Positions 1-8,569 of a DNA stretch of 54,964 nucleotides are shown here, one piece after another. The DNA is from Lentihominibacter butyricus. GTDB lineage: Bacteria; Bacillota; Clostridia; Peptostreptococcales; Anaerovoracaceae. The stretch spans positions 1-54,964 of the forward strand of contig NZ_JAOQJP010000015.1 in the NCBI RefSeq assembly GCF_025567305.1. The letters run 5' to 3'. The translations under genes were made by a program, and so were the position numbers. Below the pieces are notes generated by a model. The model did not search any database and was not told the origin of the DNA. It was given only the letters and a program-made list of their open reading frames with translations. Each line of letters begins with the position of its first letter. Position 1 is the first letter of the stretch.

Positions 1-1
1 G

Positions 2-1150
2 CGGGGCAGCAGGTCCGGTGGCGGGTCGAAGGCGGCGCGGAGGCCGAAGGCCGGAGCGGGGCCTGACATAATGGGTGACAAGAACGTGGTCGTCGCCGGA
101 AAGCCGGTGATCGTCGATCGCATCGGTGACCTGGAGTTTGAAATATCCCCGATGAGCTTTTATCAGGTGAATCCGGTGCAGATGAAGCGGCTTTATGACA
201 AGGTAAGAGAATACTGCGGGTTCGATACGGATGCCGGGCAGGCAGGAAATGCAGCAGCTGCAGAAGCGCAGGCGGACGGGATCATGGATGGTGCCGGGCA
301 GCAGGATAATGAGGATAAACCGGTAGTGCTCGACCTTTACTGCGGGATAGGGACCATAGGTCTTTACTGTGCGGATGCAGCAAAAGCAGTAGTCGGGATC
401 GAATCGGTGAAAGAAGCAGTGATCGATGCGAACAGGAACGCAGTCATAAATAATATCGTCAATGCACGATATATCTGCGGAAAAGCAGAAGAGATCCTGC
501 CGCAGTACATGAAGGCAGCTCAAAGTATCGAAAGCTCAGAGAATGTGGACAGTGCAGAGCGAACAGAAAATACAGTGAATGCAGATGGCGCAGATAATCC
601 AGGCAGGATCGATCCTGAGCTTGCCGTGCTGATACACTCGGCAGAAATCGCGATACTCGATCCTCCGAGAGCCGGATGCAGACCTGAACTTCTCGAAGCA
701 GTGGCAAACTCCGGAGTGGATCGTATAGTCTATATCTCATGCGATGCCGCAACCCTTGCCAGAGACATAAAACTGCTCGGCGACTTAGGTTACAGATTCA
801 TCGAAGCAACACCGGTAGACATGTTTCCTTGGACGGGACACGTTGAGACGGTTGTTCTTTTGTCCCAACAAAAGCCGGATGACACGATAGAGATCGACTT
901 AGACTTGGACGAGCTGGATGCTACAAGTGCCGAGTTGAAAGCAACCTATCAGGAAATCAAAGATTATGTGCTGAAAGAATTTGGCTTGAAGGTTTCAAAT
1001 TTATATATTTCTCAAATCAAAAGGAAATGTGGAATCGAAGTAGGAGAGAACTATAATCTGCCAAAGACAGAAAATCCAAAAGTGCCACAGTGTCCGAAAG
1101 AGAAAGAAGAAGCAATTAAGGCTGCCCTGAAATATTTTGCGATGATCTAA
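2..1150 (+). CDS. rlmD: 23S rRNA (uracil-5-)-methyltransferase, RlmD/RumA type, 5'-partial, with element-encoded C-terminal tail
   Basis: The frame is open to the left edge, so the N-terminus (normally a TRAM domain) is outside the window; the ATG at 71 is internal. Seen: the FYQVNP segment, the SAM-binding motif DLYCGIGT, the DPPRAG motif, the catalytic Cys loop (YISCDAATLARD) and HVETVVLLS, whose Glu is the conserved catalytic base of the TrmA/RumA family. Known role: C5 methylation of a uracil in 23S rRNA. About 95 residues after VETVVLLS do not belong to the family; they form a charged tail (TYQEIKDYVL...) contributed by the integrated element. Low-complexity Ala/Gly/Asp insertions precede DLYCG and DPPRAG, and base composition is more GC-rich than what follows. 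The family call is secure; activity is unknown. Confidence 0.85.
   Translation, partial: RGSRSGGGSKAARRPKAGAGPDIMGDKNVVVAGKPVIVDRIGDLEFEISPMSFYQVNPVQMKRLYDKVREYCGFDTDAGQAGNAAAAEAQADGIMDGAGQQDNEDKPVVLDLYCGIGTIGLYCADAAKAVVGIESVKEAVIDANRNAVINNIVNARYICGKAEEILPQYMKAAQSIESSENVDSAERTENTVNADGADNPGRIDPELAVLIHSAEIAILDPPRAGCRPELLEAVANSGVDRIVYISCDAATLARDIKLLGDLGYRFIEATPVDMFPWTGHVETVVLLSQQKPDDTIEIDLDLDELDATSAELKATYQEIKDYVLKEFGLKVSNLYISQIKRKCGIEVGENYNLPKTENPKVPQCPKEKEEAIKAALKYFAMI
841..856 (+). other. Left attachment site (att) of the outer serine-recombinase element
   Basis: The 12-bp core CGTTGAGACGGT (841-852) recurs at 54269-54280 in the last codons of the element's serine recombinase, and a further GTT matches after one mismatch. 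It lies exactly on the codons for VETVV, which include the catalytic Glu of the methyltransferase. Reading the flanks, the family-typical methyltransferase ends here and element-derived coding sequence begins. The crossover dinucleotide cannot be fixed from one copy. Confidence 0.75.
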
Positions 1151-1181
1151 GGACATTGCTGATTTCAAGGAGGAATAACAC

Positions 1182-1553
1182 ATGAAAAGCACATTTGAAA
1201 AAATGGGTGGAACCTACACACTTGGCGCAGACGGAATTTACTATCCGAATCTTGTCAGTACAGATGAAGAACCGCATTATGGGAAATATGGAATGATGCG
1301 AAAAACGTATCTGAAAGAGCATCGTCCGGCAATGTATTCACTGTATATGTTGGAAGACAGACTGACAGAACATCTGAATACTGTGGACGATGAAGCACAG
1401 GAGAGAATGGATATTCTGGTGCGTCAGATGATGGAGAGGCAGGGCATTACGGAAGAATTGAAAGCTTGTGACCAGATGGAATGGGTCAGAGCGGTAAATG
1501 GTATTCGTAATATGGTAGAAGAGATTGTGTTAAAAGAATTGGTCTATATTTAA
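1182..1553 (+). CDS. tnpV: TnpV family transposon-encoded protein
   Basis: This 123-residue protein matches the TnpV family of clostridial serine-recombinase elements (Tn4451 group). It opens MKSTFEKMGGTYTL and continues with the family pattern YYPNL, GKYGMMRKTYLKEHRP and an acidic helical C-terminal half. The start follows a good ribosome binding site (AAGGAGG about 8 nt upstream). It is the first gene of the element, 31 nt after the methyltransferase tail, and is followed by a strong terminator. TnpV has no established biochemical role; presence in this position is typical of the element group. Confidence 0.85.
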   Translation: MKSTFEKMGGTYTLGADGIYYPNLVSTDEEPHYGKYGMMRKTYLKEHRPAMYSLYMLEDRLTEHLNTVDDEAQERMDILVRQMMERQGITEELKACDQMEWVRAVNGIRNMVEEIVLKELVYI

Positions 1554-1560
1554 AGTGTGG

Positions 1561-1582
1561 AAAGCTCCTTCGGGAGCTTTTT
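1561..1582 (+). terminator. Rho-independent terminator after tnpV
   Basis: AAAGCTCC, loop TTCG, GGAGCTTT, then further T residues: a perfect 8-bp stem with a stable tetraloop directly after the tnpV stop. Confidence 0.85.
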
Positions 1583-1685
1583 GCTGTTTATAAAATAAAT
1601 TCTGTCGGAGATTTTGATTTAATGATTTGATTTATAAAACTGGCAATGATACAATTAGCGTAATTTGTAAGAAAGCAGAGAAAAT

Positions 1686-2369
1686 ATGAGTGAAAAGTTA
1701 CTGATTGTTGAAGATGACAAAAAATTAAATGATGGAATCCGTCTGGCTTTAAAGAATGATGCTTATTTCTTTTATCAGTGCAGAACTTTGCAGGAAGCGA
1801 GAGCGATTCTAAACAGGGAAGACATTACATTAGTTTTATTAGATGTGAACTTGCCGGATGGGAATGGGATTGATTTTGTAAGAGAAATAAGGAAAAACAG
1901 TCAGGTGCCGATTATTCTGCTTACAGTAAATAACATGGAAGTGGATATTGTGACAGGATTGGAAGCAGGGGCAAATGATTATATTACGAAACCGTTTAGT
2001 TTGATGGTTTTGCGTGCAAGAGTGTCTGTGCAGCTTAGAAATAAAGAGGCAGCAGCTAAGAATTCTATGGAGCTTGATGGATTTGAGTTCTATTTCGATA
2101 AAATGGAATTTTTCAAAGATGGAGAACCTATTGAACTTAGTAAGACAGAACAAAAGCTCCTTAGAGTGCTGTGTGAAAACAGAGGAAAAGTATTGAAACG
2201 GGAATATCTGATTGACGAGGTATGGCAGGGAGATACAGAGTTTGTGGATGCCCATGCCTTGACTGTTGCAATCAAACGCCTCAGAGACAAATTAGAAGAT
2301 GATACGCAGAAGCCTGAATATATCAAGACGGTTTATGGAATTGGTTATACATGGGCGGTGAATGGATGA
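1686..2369 (+). CDS. OmpR/PhoB-family response regulator of a TCS-ABC exporter cluster
   Basis: A 227-residue regulator with an N-terminal receiver (acidic pocket E9-D10-D11, phospho-acceptor D53 in LLDVNLPDGNG, conserved T80, K102 in DYITKPF) and a C-terminal winged-helix domain ending in IKTVYGIGYTW. It should activate transcription when phosphorylated by the downstream kinase, probably of the adjacent ABC exporter genes. The kinase start codon overlaps its stop (ATGA at 2366-2369), so the two are translationally coupled. The upstream 130 bases are A/T-rich and must hold the promoter, but no convincing -35/-10 pair was found. Closest known pattern: VncR/GraR-type regulators answering cell-envelope antibiotics; the inducer is unknown. 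Confidence 0.92.
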   Translation: MSEKLLIVEDDKKLNDGIRLALKNDAYFFYQCRTLQEARAILNREDITLVLLDVNLPDGNGIDFVREIRKNSQVPIILLTVNNMEVDIVTGLEAGANDYITKPFSLMVLRARVSVQLRNKEAAAKNSMELDGFEFYFDKMEFFKDGEPIELSKTEQKLLRVLCENRGKVLKREYLIDEVWQGDTEFVDAHALTVAIKRLRDKLEDDTQKPEYIKTVYGIGYTWAVNG

Positions 2370-3274
2370 TAGAAACAATTATGTTGATTGTAGTTATATT
2401 TGTCCTGAGCGGAGTTTTTTGGTACAGCTTTTTTTATCAGAAAGAAAAAAAGCTTTTGAACCGGCTGCAGCAAATGCTGGACTGTGCAATAGATGGAGAA
2501 CTGGAACGGACAGAAATATCAGAAGAAAAGTATTCTGCTCTTGAAAACAGCATGAAACAATATATAGACAGTAGCTTTCTGGCAGGAAAAAATCAACAGG
2601 AACAGAAAGAAGTGATACAAAAACTTATTTCAGATATTGCGCATCAGACACTGACTCCTATTTCAAATCTGAAAATCTATGGAGAAATACTCTCTGAAGT
2701 GAGTAATGAAAATCAGGAGGAAATAGCTACCATTTTGGAGCAAACAGAGAAATTAGATTTTTTGATACAATCATTGGTCAAATTATCACGGATGGAGAGT
2801 GGAATTATCGCAGTACATTCGGAGGATACTACTATTAAGCAGATGCTTGAATCTATACAGCAACAGTTTAACGTAAAAGTAAGGGAGAAGAATATTACTC
2901 TGAGCCTATGTGACACGGATTTGCATATTCGATGTGATTCAAAATGGACTGTGGAGGCACTCGGAAATATTGTAGACAATGCGATTAAATACACAGCATG
3001 TGGGGGAAATGTTCAGATAAAAGTCGAGCAGTATTCTTTTTTTGTAAAGATTGATATCATTGATGATGGCATTGGAATAGAAAAAGAAGAAATACCAAAG
3101 ATATTTGGAAGGTTTTATCGGAGTCTGTCAGTGGCAGACCAGCCAGGAGTAGGAATTGGCTTATTCCTTGCAAGAGAGATCATTCAGGCACAAAAGGGGT
3201 ATATAAAAGTGACATCAAAGAGAGGAAAGGGTTCTACATTTTCTGTGTTTCTTCCGATAGCAAAGAAGGAATAG
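2366..3274 (+). CDS. Sensor histidine kinase, single N-terminal membrane segment
   Basis: A 302-residue kinase; the start is placed at 2366 (ATGA overlap with the regulator stop) rather than the in-frame ATG at 2351. It has one hydrophobic segment at about residues 3-22, no extracellular sensor domain, the H-box with H93 in SDIAHQTLTPISN, an N-box (GNIVDNAIKY), a G1 box DDGIGI and a G2 box GVGIGLFLARE. A kinase with almost no outside domain probably senses through the associated transporter, as proposed for intramembrane-sensing kinases. Partner: the response regulator just upstream. A hairpin with a T-run separates it from the ABC genes. Confidence 0.9.
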   Translation: MIETIMLIVVIFVLSGVFWYSFFYQKEKKLLNRLQQMLDCAIDGELERTEISEEKYSALENSMKQYIDSSFLAGKNQQEQKEVIQKLISDIAHQTLTPISNLKIYGEILSEVSNENQEEIATILEQTEKLDFLIQSLVKLSRMESGIIAVHSEDTTIKQMLESIQQQFNVKVREKNITLSLCDTDLHIRCDSKWTVEALGNIVDNAIKYTACGGNVQIKVEQYSFFVKIDIIDDGIGIEKEEIPKIFGRFYRSLSVADQPGVGIGLFLAREIIQAQKGYIKVTSKRGKGSTFSVFLPIAKKE

Positions 3275-3327
3275 TATCAAAACTGTGATATTTCAGAAAC
3301 CAGATGGAGACATTGTTATGATAAAGT

Positions 3328-3358
3328 CTGTATTGTAAAGATCAATACAGGCTTTTTT
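3328..3358 (+). terminator. Terminator or attenuator between kinase and ABC genes
   Basis: CTGTATTG, 7-nt loop, CAATACAG followed by GCTTTTTT: a perfect 8-bp stem with a T-run. It would end or attenuate transcription between the two-component genes and the transporter genes. Confidence 0.7.
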
Positions 3359-3372
3359 GACGGGAGGATGGC

Positions 3373-4053
3373 ATGAATATATTAAAAGCAGTAAATTTAC
3401 GAAAAATATATGGGCAGGGAGAAACAGAAGTCAGGGCTCTTGATGGTATAAACCTGGAAGTAGAAAAAGGGGAGTTTGTAGCGATTGTTGGAACCTCTGG
3501 AAGTGGAAAGTCTACATTGCTTCATATCATTGGTGGTTTGGATAATCCAACATCCGGTCAGGTCATTGTTGACGGACAGAATTTAAGCCATATGACAGAT
3601 GAAGAGCTTACTATTTTTAGGCGTAGAAATATTGGATTTGTATTTCAACAGTATAATCTGGTTCCGATGCTGAATGTATGGGAAAATATTGTTCTTCCTG
3701 TAAAACTGGATGGAAAAAAGATTGAAAAAGGCTATGTAAATGAAATCATAGATACACTGGGCATTCGGACAAAACTGGAAAATCTTCCAAGTGCACTGTC
3801 AGGGGGTCAGCAGCAAAGGGTGGCAATCGCAAGAGCATTAGCGGCAAAACCTGCTATTTTGCTGGCAGATGAACCGACAGGCAATCTGGACTCAAAAACG
3901 AGTCAGGATGTATTGGGACTTTTAAAAGTCACCAGTAAGCGTTTTCATCAAACGATTGTAATGATTACTCACAATGAGGAGATTGCCCAGATGGCTGACA
4001 GGATTTTACAGATTGAAGACGGAAAAATTGTTTCAGACAGTGGTTTGGTATAG
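3373..4053 (+). CDS. ABC transporter ATP-binding protein (MacB/BceA-like)
   Basis: A 226-residue ATPase with Walker A GTSGSGKST (about 40-48), Q-loop VFQQYNLVP, signature LSGGQQQR, Walker B ILLADEPTGNLD and the H-loop ITHNEE. The EPTGNLD and QYNLVP patterns are typical of the MacB/LolD/BceA branch that powers FtsX-type permeases. The start follows GGGAGG. It pairs with the permease beginning 13 nt after its stop. Likely role: ATP-driven removal or sensing of antimicrobial peptides at the membrane; the substrate is not visible in the sequence. Confidence 0.93.
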   Translation: MNILKAVNLRKIYGQGETEVRALDGINLEVEKGEFVAIVGTSGSGKSTLLHIIGGLDNPTSGQVIVDGQNLSHMTDEELTIFRRRNIGFVFQQYNLVPMLNVWENIVLPVKLDGKKIEKGYVNEIIDTLGIRTKLENLPSALSGGQQQRVAIARALAAKPAILLADEPTGNLDSKTSQDVLGLLKVTSKRFHQTIVMITHNEEIAQMADRILQIEDGKIVSDSGLV

Positions 4054-4066
4054 TGAGGGCGTTTAT

Positions 4067-6616
4067 ATGGTAAAAGTAGAGAATAAAGAAACGTTACGAT
4101 TATTGACGAAACGTTTTATGAAAATGAACCGAGCAAGAAATATTATTGCTGTTATTGCAATCATGTTGACATCACTGTTATTTACAAGCCTCTTTGTGGG
4201 GAGCGTATCCATGATACTTTCCAAAAGAGCAACGGAAATTAAGCAATTTATGGATTCATCCCATGCTATTGCGCAGAATTTGTCAGAAGAAGATGCGGAG
4301 AGATTGCAAAAAACAATAGAACAAAGTGATGAGGTGGAACGATATGGAACAGGCATTTTTCTGGGAGCAGGAAGAGATAAACATTTTGGCTTTTCAGTAG
4401 AAGTTAGATATGCAGATAAAAATATGGCAGAAAGCTTTAATTGTCTGCCAACTACAGGAAGACTGCCAGAGAAGGAAAATGAAGTAGCAGTCAGCAGCTT
4501 GGTACTGGAAGCATTGGGAGTTACACCAAAGATTGGGGAAGAAGTCACGCTGACGTGGGAAGTAAATCCAATGCTGAAACAATACAAAACAGATACATTC
4601 CAGATATGTGGATTTTGGCAGGGTGATAAGGCTGTTTTAGGTCAGATGGTCTGGGTATCTGAAGCCTATGCGAAGGAGAATTGTTATCCTGTTACACAGA
4701 AAGAATTAGAAAATGGTATCTATAATGGGGGAAAGGAGTATTCTGTCTGGTACAAGAATCTTTGGAATCTGGAAAAGAAAACAGAAAATATATCTAAGAC
4801 AGCAGGATTTACGAAAGCAGGGACAGGATTGGAGATCAATCCGGCATATAATCTTTTTGAAGAAGATTCATTTTCATTCACTTCCCTTATTGTAATGGTA
4901 CTGTTTGTGATATTGGCTGGTTACTTAATTATTTATAATATTTTTAATATATCCGTGAAAACGGATATTAGAGCCTATGGATTATTGAAGAACGTGGGAA
5001 CAACAGGAAAACAATTGAAAAAAATTGTACGTATGCAGGCATGGAAATTGTCAGCAGTGGGGATTCCAATCGGATTGATTTTCGGTTATCTTGCAGGTTT
5101 TTGTATGTCGCCGTCTCTGACAGCAGATGCCCAAATCAGTGCACAGGCAGGAAAGACTGCACAGACAGTAGTATCAGCTAATCCTTTGATTTTTTTTGCA
5201 GCAGCACTTCTGACACTTTTAACGGTGTATTTATCCAGTCTACAGGCTTGTAAAATGGTGGAAAGAGTTTCGCCTGTGGAAGCCCTACATTTGGCAGAAG
5301 GAGAGCAGTCACAGAAGAAAATAAAAAAGAATACTTCTGTAACCTGGTGGGGAATGGCAGTTCAAAATGTGTTCCATAACTGGAAAAAGGGATTGATTGT
5401 TATGTTTTCTATCGCTCTTTCTATGGTAGTGGTCAACTGTATTGTGATGTTGGTGCAGGGATATGATTTTGAGTCTTACCGGAATATATTTTTAGCATCT
5501 GATTTTCAACTGGATCAGATGACCGACACTTTATCGAATACAAATTTCAATGGTATTACACCTGAAATCAAAGAGATTCTGAATAAGTGTCCGGAAAGTG
5601 AGAAAACAGGATATGTGTATTATTCGGAAGAAAGACATAAGATGGAACCGGCACTTTTGAAAACGTGGGAGACATTGGCAGAAAAAAACAAAGAAAACTG
5701 GACAGATTATGAAAAGCAAATCTGGGAGGAAACAAAAGCGGATAATACTGTAAAGGTTCATTTCCTCGGAATTAGTGAAGCGGTGTTTGATATGTTAGAA
5801 TGGAAAGGGGAAAAATGTTCCTGGGATACGTTTAAAAGTGGGGATTATGTGATTGTGGACTATAGTGATAAATATACAGAACAACCAGTTTCTTATTATC
5901 AGTCTGGCGAAACTTTTAAAATGGAGTACGGAAACGGAAAACAGAAAGATTATGGGGTGATCGGAGAAGCTATGATGCCATATTCCCTGGATTATCCGTA
6001 TGCAGATTCTGTTTATGTTACAGTAATGGTCCCAGAAGAAGAGTATATCACCCAGACAGAAAATCAATCAGCAATGTATGCTACTATTGATGCCAAGAAG
6101 GGCGAGGATAAGCAAGTAAAAGAATACATTGATAAAAATGTTTTGAAAGAAAATGATATGATAAATGTTTTTTCTGTATTGGATATGAAGGCGAGCTTTA
6201 GGCGGTTTGTCAGTAAATATTATATGATCGGTAGTTTTCTTGTCGTTATTTTAGCCTTTATTGGCATTATGAATTTCTTTAATACAACAGCAACTTCTGT
6301 AATTAGCAGAAAAAAAGAACTGGCACTTTTGGAAGTTGTTGGAATGACGAAAAAACAGATATCGAAAATGCTAGTGGCTGAGGGATTCCTATATTTGGGA
6401 GGCGCATTTATGATTGCAGTATTGTTAGTTGCGGTTGGAGCAAAGCAGATTTTAATAAATACGCTCGGTACGGCATTTTTCTTCCGGCTACATCTTACGA
6501 TAGTGCCATGTGTGCTTATGATTCCAATTTTGGTTGGGATTGCGTATGTGATACCAAAGTATCAGTTTGAAAAGATGAGTCGGGAAAGTGTTGTTGAAAG
6601 AATTCGCAAGGAATAG
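4067..6616 (+). CDS. FtsX-like ABC permease
   Basis: An 849-residue permease, starting at the ATG at 4067 behind GAGGG (the frame is open further upstream, inside the ATPase gene). A membrane segment near residues 22-45 is followed by an extracytoplasmic region, a first FtsX module (about 285-435), a second large outside region rich in acidic and aromatic residues, and a C-terminal FtsX module (about 735-845) with the ISRKKELALLEVVGMTKKQ signature. Two FtsX modules on one chain fit a full-length MacB/SalY-type permease. It forms a transporter with the ATPase at 3373-4053 and is followed by a terminator hairpin. Confidence 0.92.
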   Translation: MVKVENKETLRLLTKRFMKMNRARNIIAVIAIMLTSLLFTSLFVGSVSMILSKRATEIKQFMDSSHAIAQNLSEEDAERLQKTIEQSDEVERYGTGIFLGAGRDKHFGFSVEVRYADKNMAESFNCLPTTGRLPEKENEVAVSSLVLEALGVTPKIGEEVTLTWEVNPMLKQYKTDTFQICGFWQGDKAVLGQMVWVSEAYAKENCYPVTQKELENGIYNGGKEYSVWYKNLWNLEKKTENISKTAGFTKAGTGLEINPAYNLFEEDSFSFTSLIVMVLFVILAGYLIIYNIFNISVKTDIRAYGLLKNVGTTGKQLKKIVRMQAWKLSAVGIPIGLIFGYLAGFCMSPSLTADAQISAQAGKTAQTVVSANPLIFFAAALLTLLTVYLSSLQACKMVERVSPVEALHLAEGEQSQKKIKKNTSVTWWGMAVQNVFHNWKKGLIVMFSIALSMVVVNCIVMLVQGYDFESYRNIFLASDFQLDQMTDTLSNTNFNGITPEIKEILNKCPESEKTGYVYYSEERHKMEPALLKTWETLAEKNKENWTDYEKQIWEETKADNTVKVHFLGISEAVFDMLEWKGEKCSWDTFKSGDYVIVDYSDKYTEQPVSYYQSGETFKMEYGNGKQKDYGVIGEAMMPYSLDYPYADSVYVTVMVPEEEYITQTENQSAMYATIDAKKGEDKQVKEYIDKNVLKENDMINVFSVLDMKASFRRFVSKYYMIGSFLVVILAFIGIMNFFNTTATSVISRKKELALLEVVGMTKKQISKMLVAEGFLYLGGAFMIAVLLVAVGAKQILINTLGTAFFFRLHLTIVPCVLMIPILVGIAYVIPKYQFEKMSRESVVERIRKE

Positions 6617-6632
6617 AAACAAGGTATCAATT

Positions 6633-6669
6633 AGGCGTATGGATTTGCTGATCCATGCGCCTCTTTTTA
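6633..6669 (+). terminator. Terminator of the exporter operon; target site of the group II intron
   Basis: AGGCGTATGGAT, 6-nt loop, ATCCATGCGCCT (12 bp with one G-U pair), then CTTTTT. The group II intron begins immediately after this T-run, so the hairpin is both the operon terminator and the likely recognition element for insertion. Confidence 0.85.
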
Positions 6670-8562
6670 GTGCGCCTTGCGGCGCACGTCGCTAATGGAT
6701 GAAAGTTCCTAATCCACCCTAGTAGTGGGAAGGATACAGCCGAACACCAAGGGTGTCCATCGTGAGGTGGAATCTGAAGGAAGGTGTAGGCAAATCTCTG
6801 GTCTGACGAACAGAAATCACATGAGGCTATGGTTAAGGATAAGGTTGCTAAACAAACTAAAGTCCAATAACTACTCGGAATTAACTATAGTATATGTGGC
6901 AGATGTATGGAGAGAAAGTGACGTGTGGTACCAAGGGAGGTCTCGTCAGCGGATGGAAACAGAGTATGAAATCCGTCAGTAACAACGAATGGCGAGAAGT
7001 CAGCAGAAGCCATAGTAAACCAGTGGTTGCAAACACTGGCGAAGGGCTGAACTTTAGGAGACACAAGCAATGAATGTAACTGAAAGTAGATTTAAGAACA
7101 GACAACTTCATATAGAGGACTATCTGCAAATGGTATCTGCGGAACAGAAAGAGTATGCAGAAGTGTTCGACTACTCAAAGATTACTGAAAAGAGCGGTGT
7201 CATCACAGACTATTGGACGAACAATCTTTTGGACATGATTTTGCGAAAAGACAATCTTAATAATGCCTATAAACAAGTCAAAAGAAACAAGGGGAATGGT
7301 GGAATCGATGGTATGCAGGTGGATGAACTTCTGCCCTTCCTTAGAGAAAACCAGGAATCCTTAATCCAAGAGATAAGGGAAGGAAAATATAAACCGAACC
7401 CGGTTCGAAGGGTAGAAATACCCAAGGAAACAAAGGGCGAGTTCCGAAAGTTAGGAGTTCCTACGGTTGTTGATAGAGTTATACAGCAGGCAATCGCACA
7501 GGAATTATCGCCAATCTATGAGGAGCAATTCTCAGAAAGCAGTTTTGGTTTCAGACCGAAAAGAGGAGCACATGATGCTCTTAGACGGTGCCAGAAGAAT
7601 GTAAACGACGGTTATGTATATGTGGTAGATATGGACTTGGAAAAATTCTTCGACACAGTAAGCCAGAGTAAGCTAATCGAGGTTTTGGCACGAACCATCA
7701 AAGATGGCAGAGTTATATCCCTGATACACAAATATCTTAACGCAGGAGTAATCGCAAATGGAATGTTTGAAAGTACAGAGGTAGGTATGCCACAAGGAGG
7801 TCCGCTTAGTCCGTTGCTTAGCAATGTAATGTTAAATGAGTTGGACAAGGAACTTGAGCGCAGAGGACATAGATTTGTCCGATATGCAGACGATTGTATG
7901 ATTTTCTGCAAGAGCAGAAAAAGTGCGGAAAGAACCTTAAAGAACATCATCCCATTTATAGAAGGAAAACTATTCCTGAAAGTAAATCGGAAGAAAACAG
8001 AGGTGGCTCACATCAGCAAAGTCAAATACCTTGGATATACCTTTTATAGATACAAAGGTAAATGCAGATTTAGAGTACACCCAAAGTCGGTAGTCAAGAT
8101 GAAAAATAAAATCAGAGAACTTACTGACAGAAACAAGGGCATTAGCAACGAGATACGAGAAAAGAAGTATCAAGAGTATGTGTGAGGATGGGTGGAATAT
8201 TTCAGACTTGCAGATATGAAAGGACTTCTCAAAACAACAGATGAATGGGCAAGGCGCAGAATCCGAGCGGTCTATTGGAAACAATGGAAGAAAATCAAAA
8301 CAAAATACCGAATGTTAAAAGCCTTGGGCTTGGAACATTGGAAAGCAAAGGAACTTGCGTGCAGTAGGAAAGGTTATTGGAGAATGGCACAGGTGCTAAA
8401 TGCAGTAATCACAAATAAAATAATAGTCAGGCTGGGATATACATCCATGCTTGACTATTATCTGGTAGTCTATGAAAACTAAGGAACCGCCTTGGTACGG
8501 AACCGTATGCCAGGTGGTGTGGGAGGACGGTAAATAAAATAATTATTTACCTCCTACCCGAT
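6670..8562 (+). mobile_element. Group II intron (IIC-like), about 1.9 kb
   Basis: The 5' end GTGCGCC follows a terminator T-run. About 400 nt of structured RNA without a plausible gene come before the reverse transcriptase ORF. At the 3' end, a domain V-like segment (GAACCGCC...GGTACGG...CCGTA...GGTGGT, about 8484-8520) and a domain VI-like hairpin (GGAGG...CCTCC) lead to ...CCTACCCGAT. Insertion behind a terminator stem is the hallmark of bacterial class C introns. The intron separates the exporter operon from the convergent mobL gene. Ends are placed by consensus and could be off by one or two bases. Confidence 0.8.
7070..8482 (+). pseudogene. ltrA: Group II intron-encoded reverse transcriptase/maturase, interrupted by an in-frame TGA
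   Basis: One frame of 470 codons with a single TGA at 8183-8185. The first 371 residues hold the fingers-palm reverse transcriptase (motif GFRPKRGAHDAL, GMPQGGPLSPLLSN, catalytic YADD in RYADDCMIF) and the region KVKYLGYTF. After the stop the frame resumes at once with GWVEYFRLAD, the start of the maturase (GIIM) domain, and ends LGYTSMLDYYLV. Relatives usually have Arg at the stop position, so one CGA to TGA change explains it. The truncated product would lack the maturase domain needed for splicing, so the intron is probably splicing-defective unless complemented in trans or read through. Confidence 0.85.
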
Positions 8563-8569
8563 AAGGAAA

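Noticed and set aside
2351..2365. Upstream ATG at 2351 as start of the histidine kinase
   Set aside because: It adds five residues with no better ribosome binding site, while the ATG at 2366 gives the usual ATGA overlap with the regulator stop.
6725..6982. Possible gene in the 5' part of the group II intron
   Set aside because: The region belongs to the structured intron RNA; the frame has no ribosome binding site and no family.
8183..8185. Selenocysteine or programmed read-through at the TGA of the intron protein
   Set aside because: Relatives have Arg here, no SECIS-like context was recognised and the protein family does not use selenocysteine; a point mutation is simpler.
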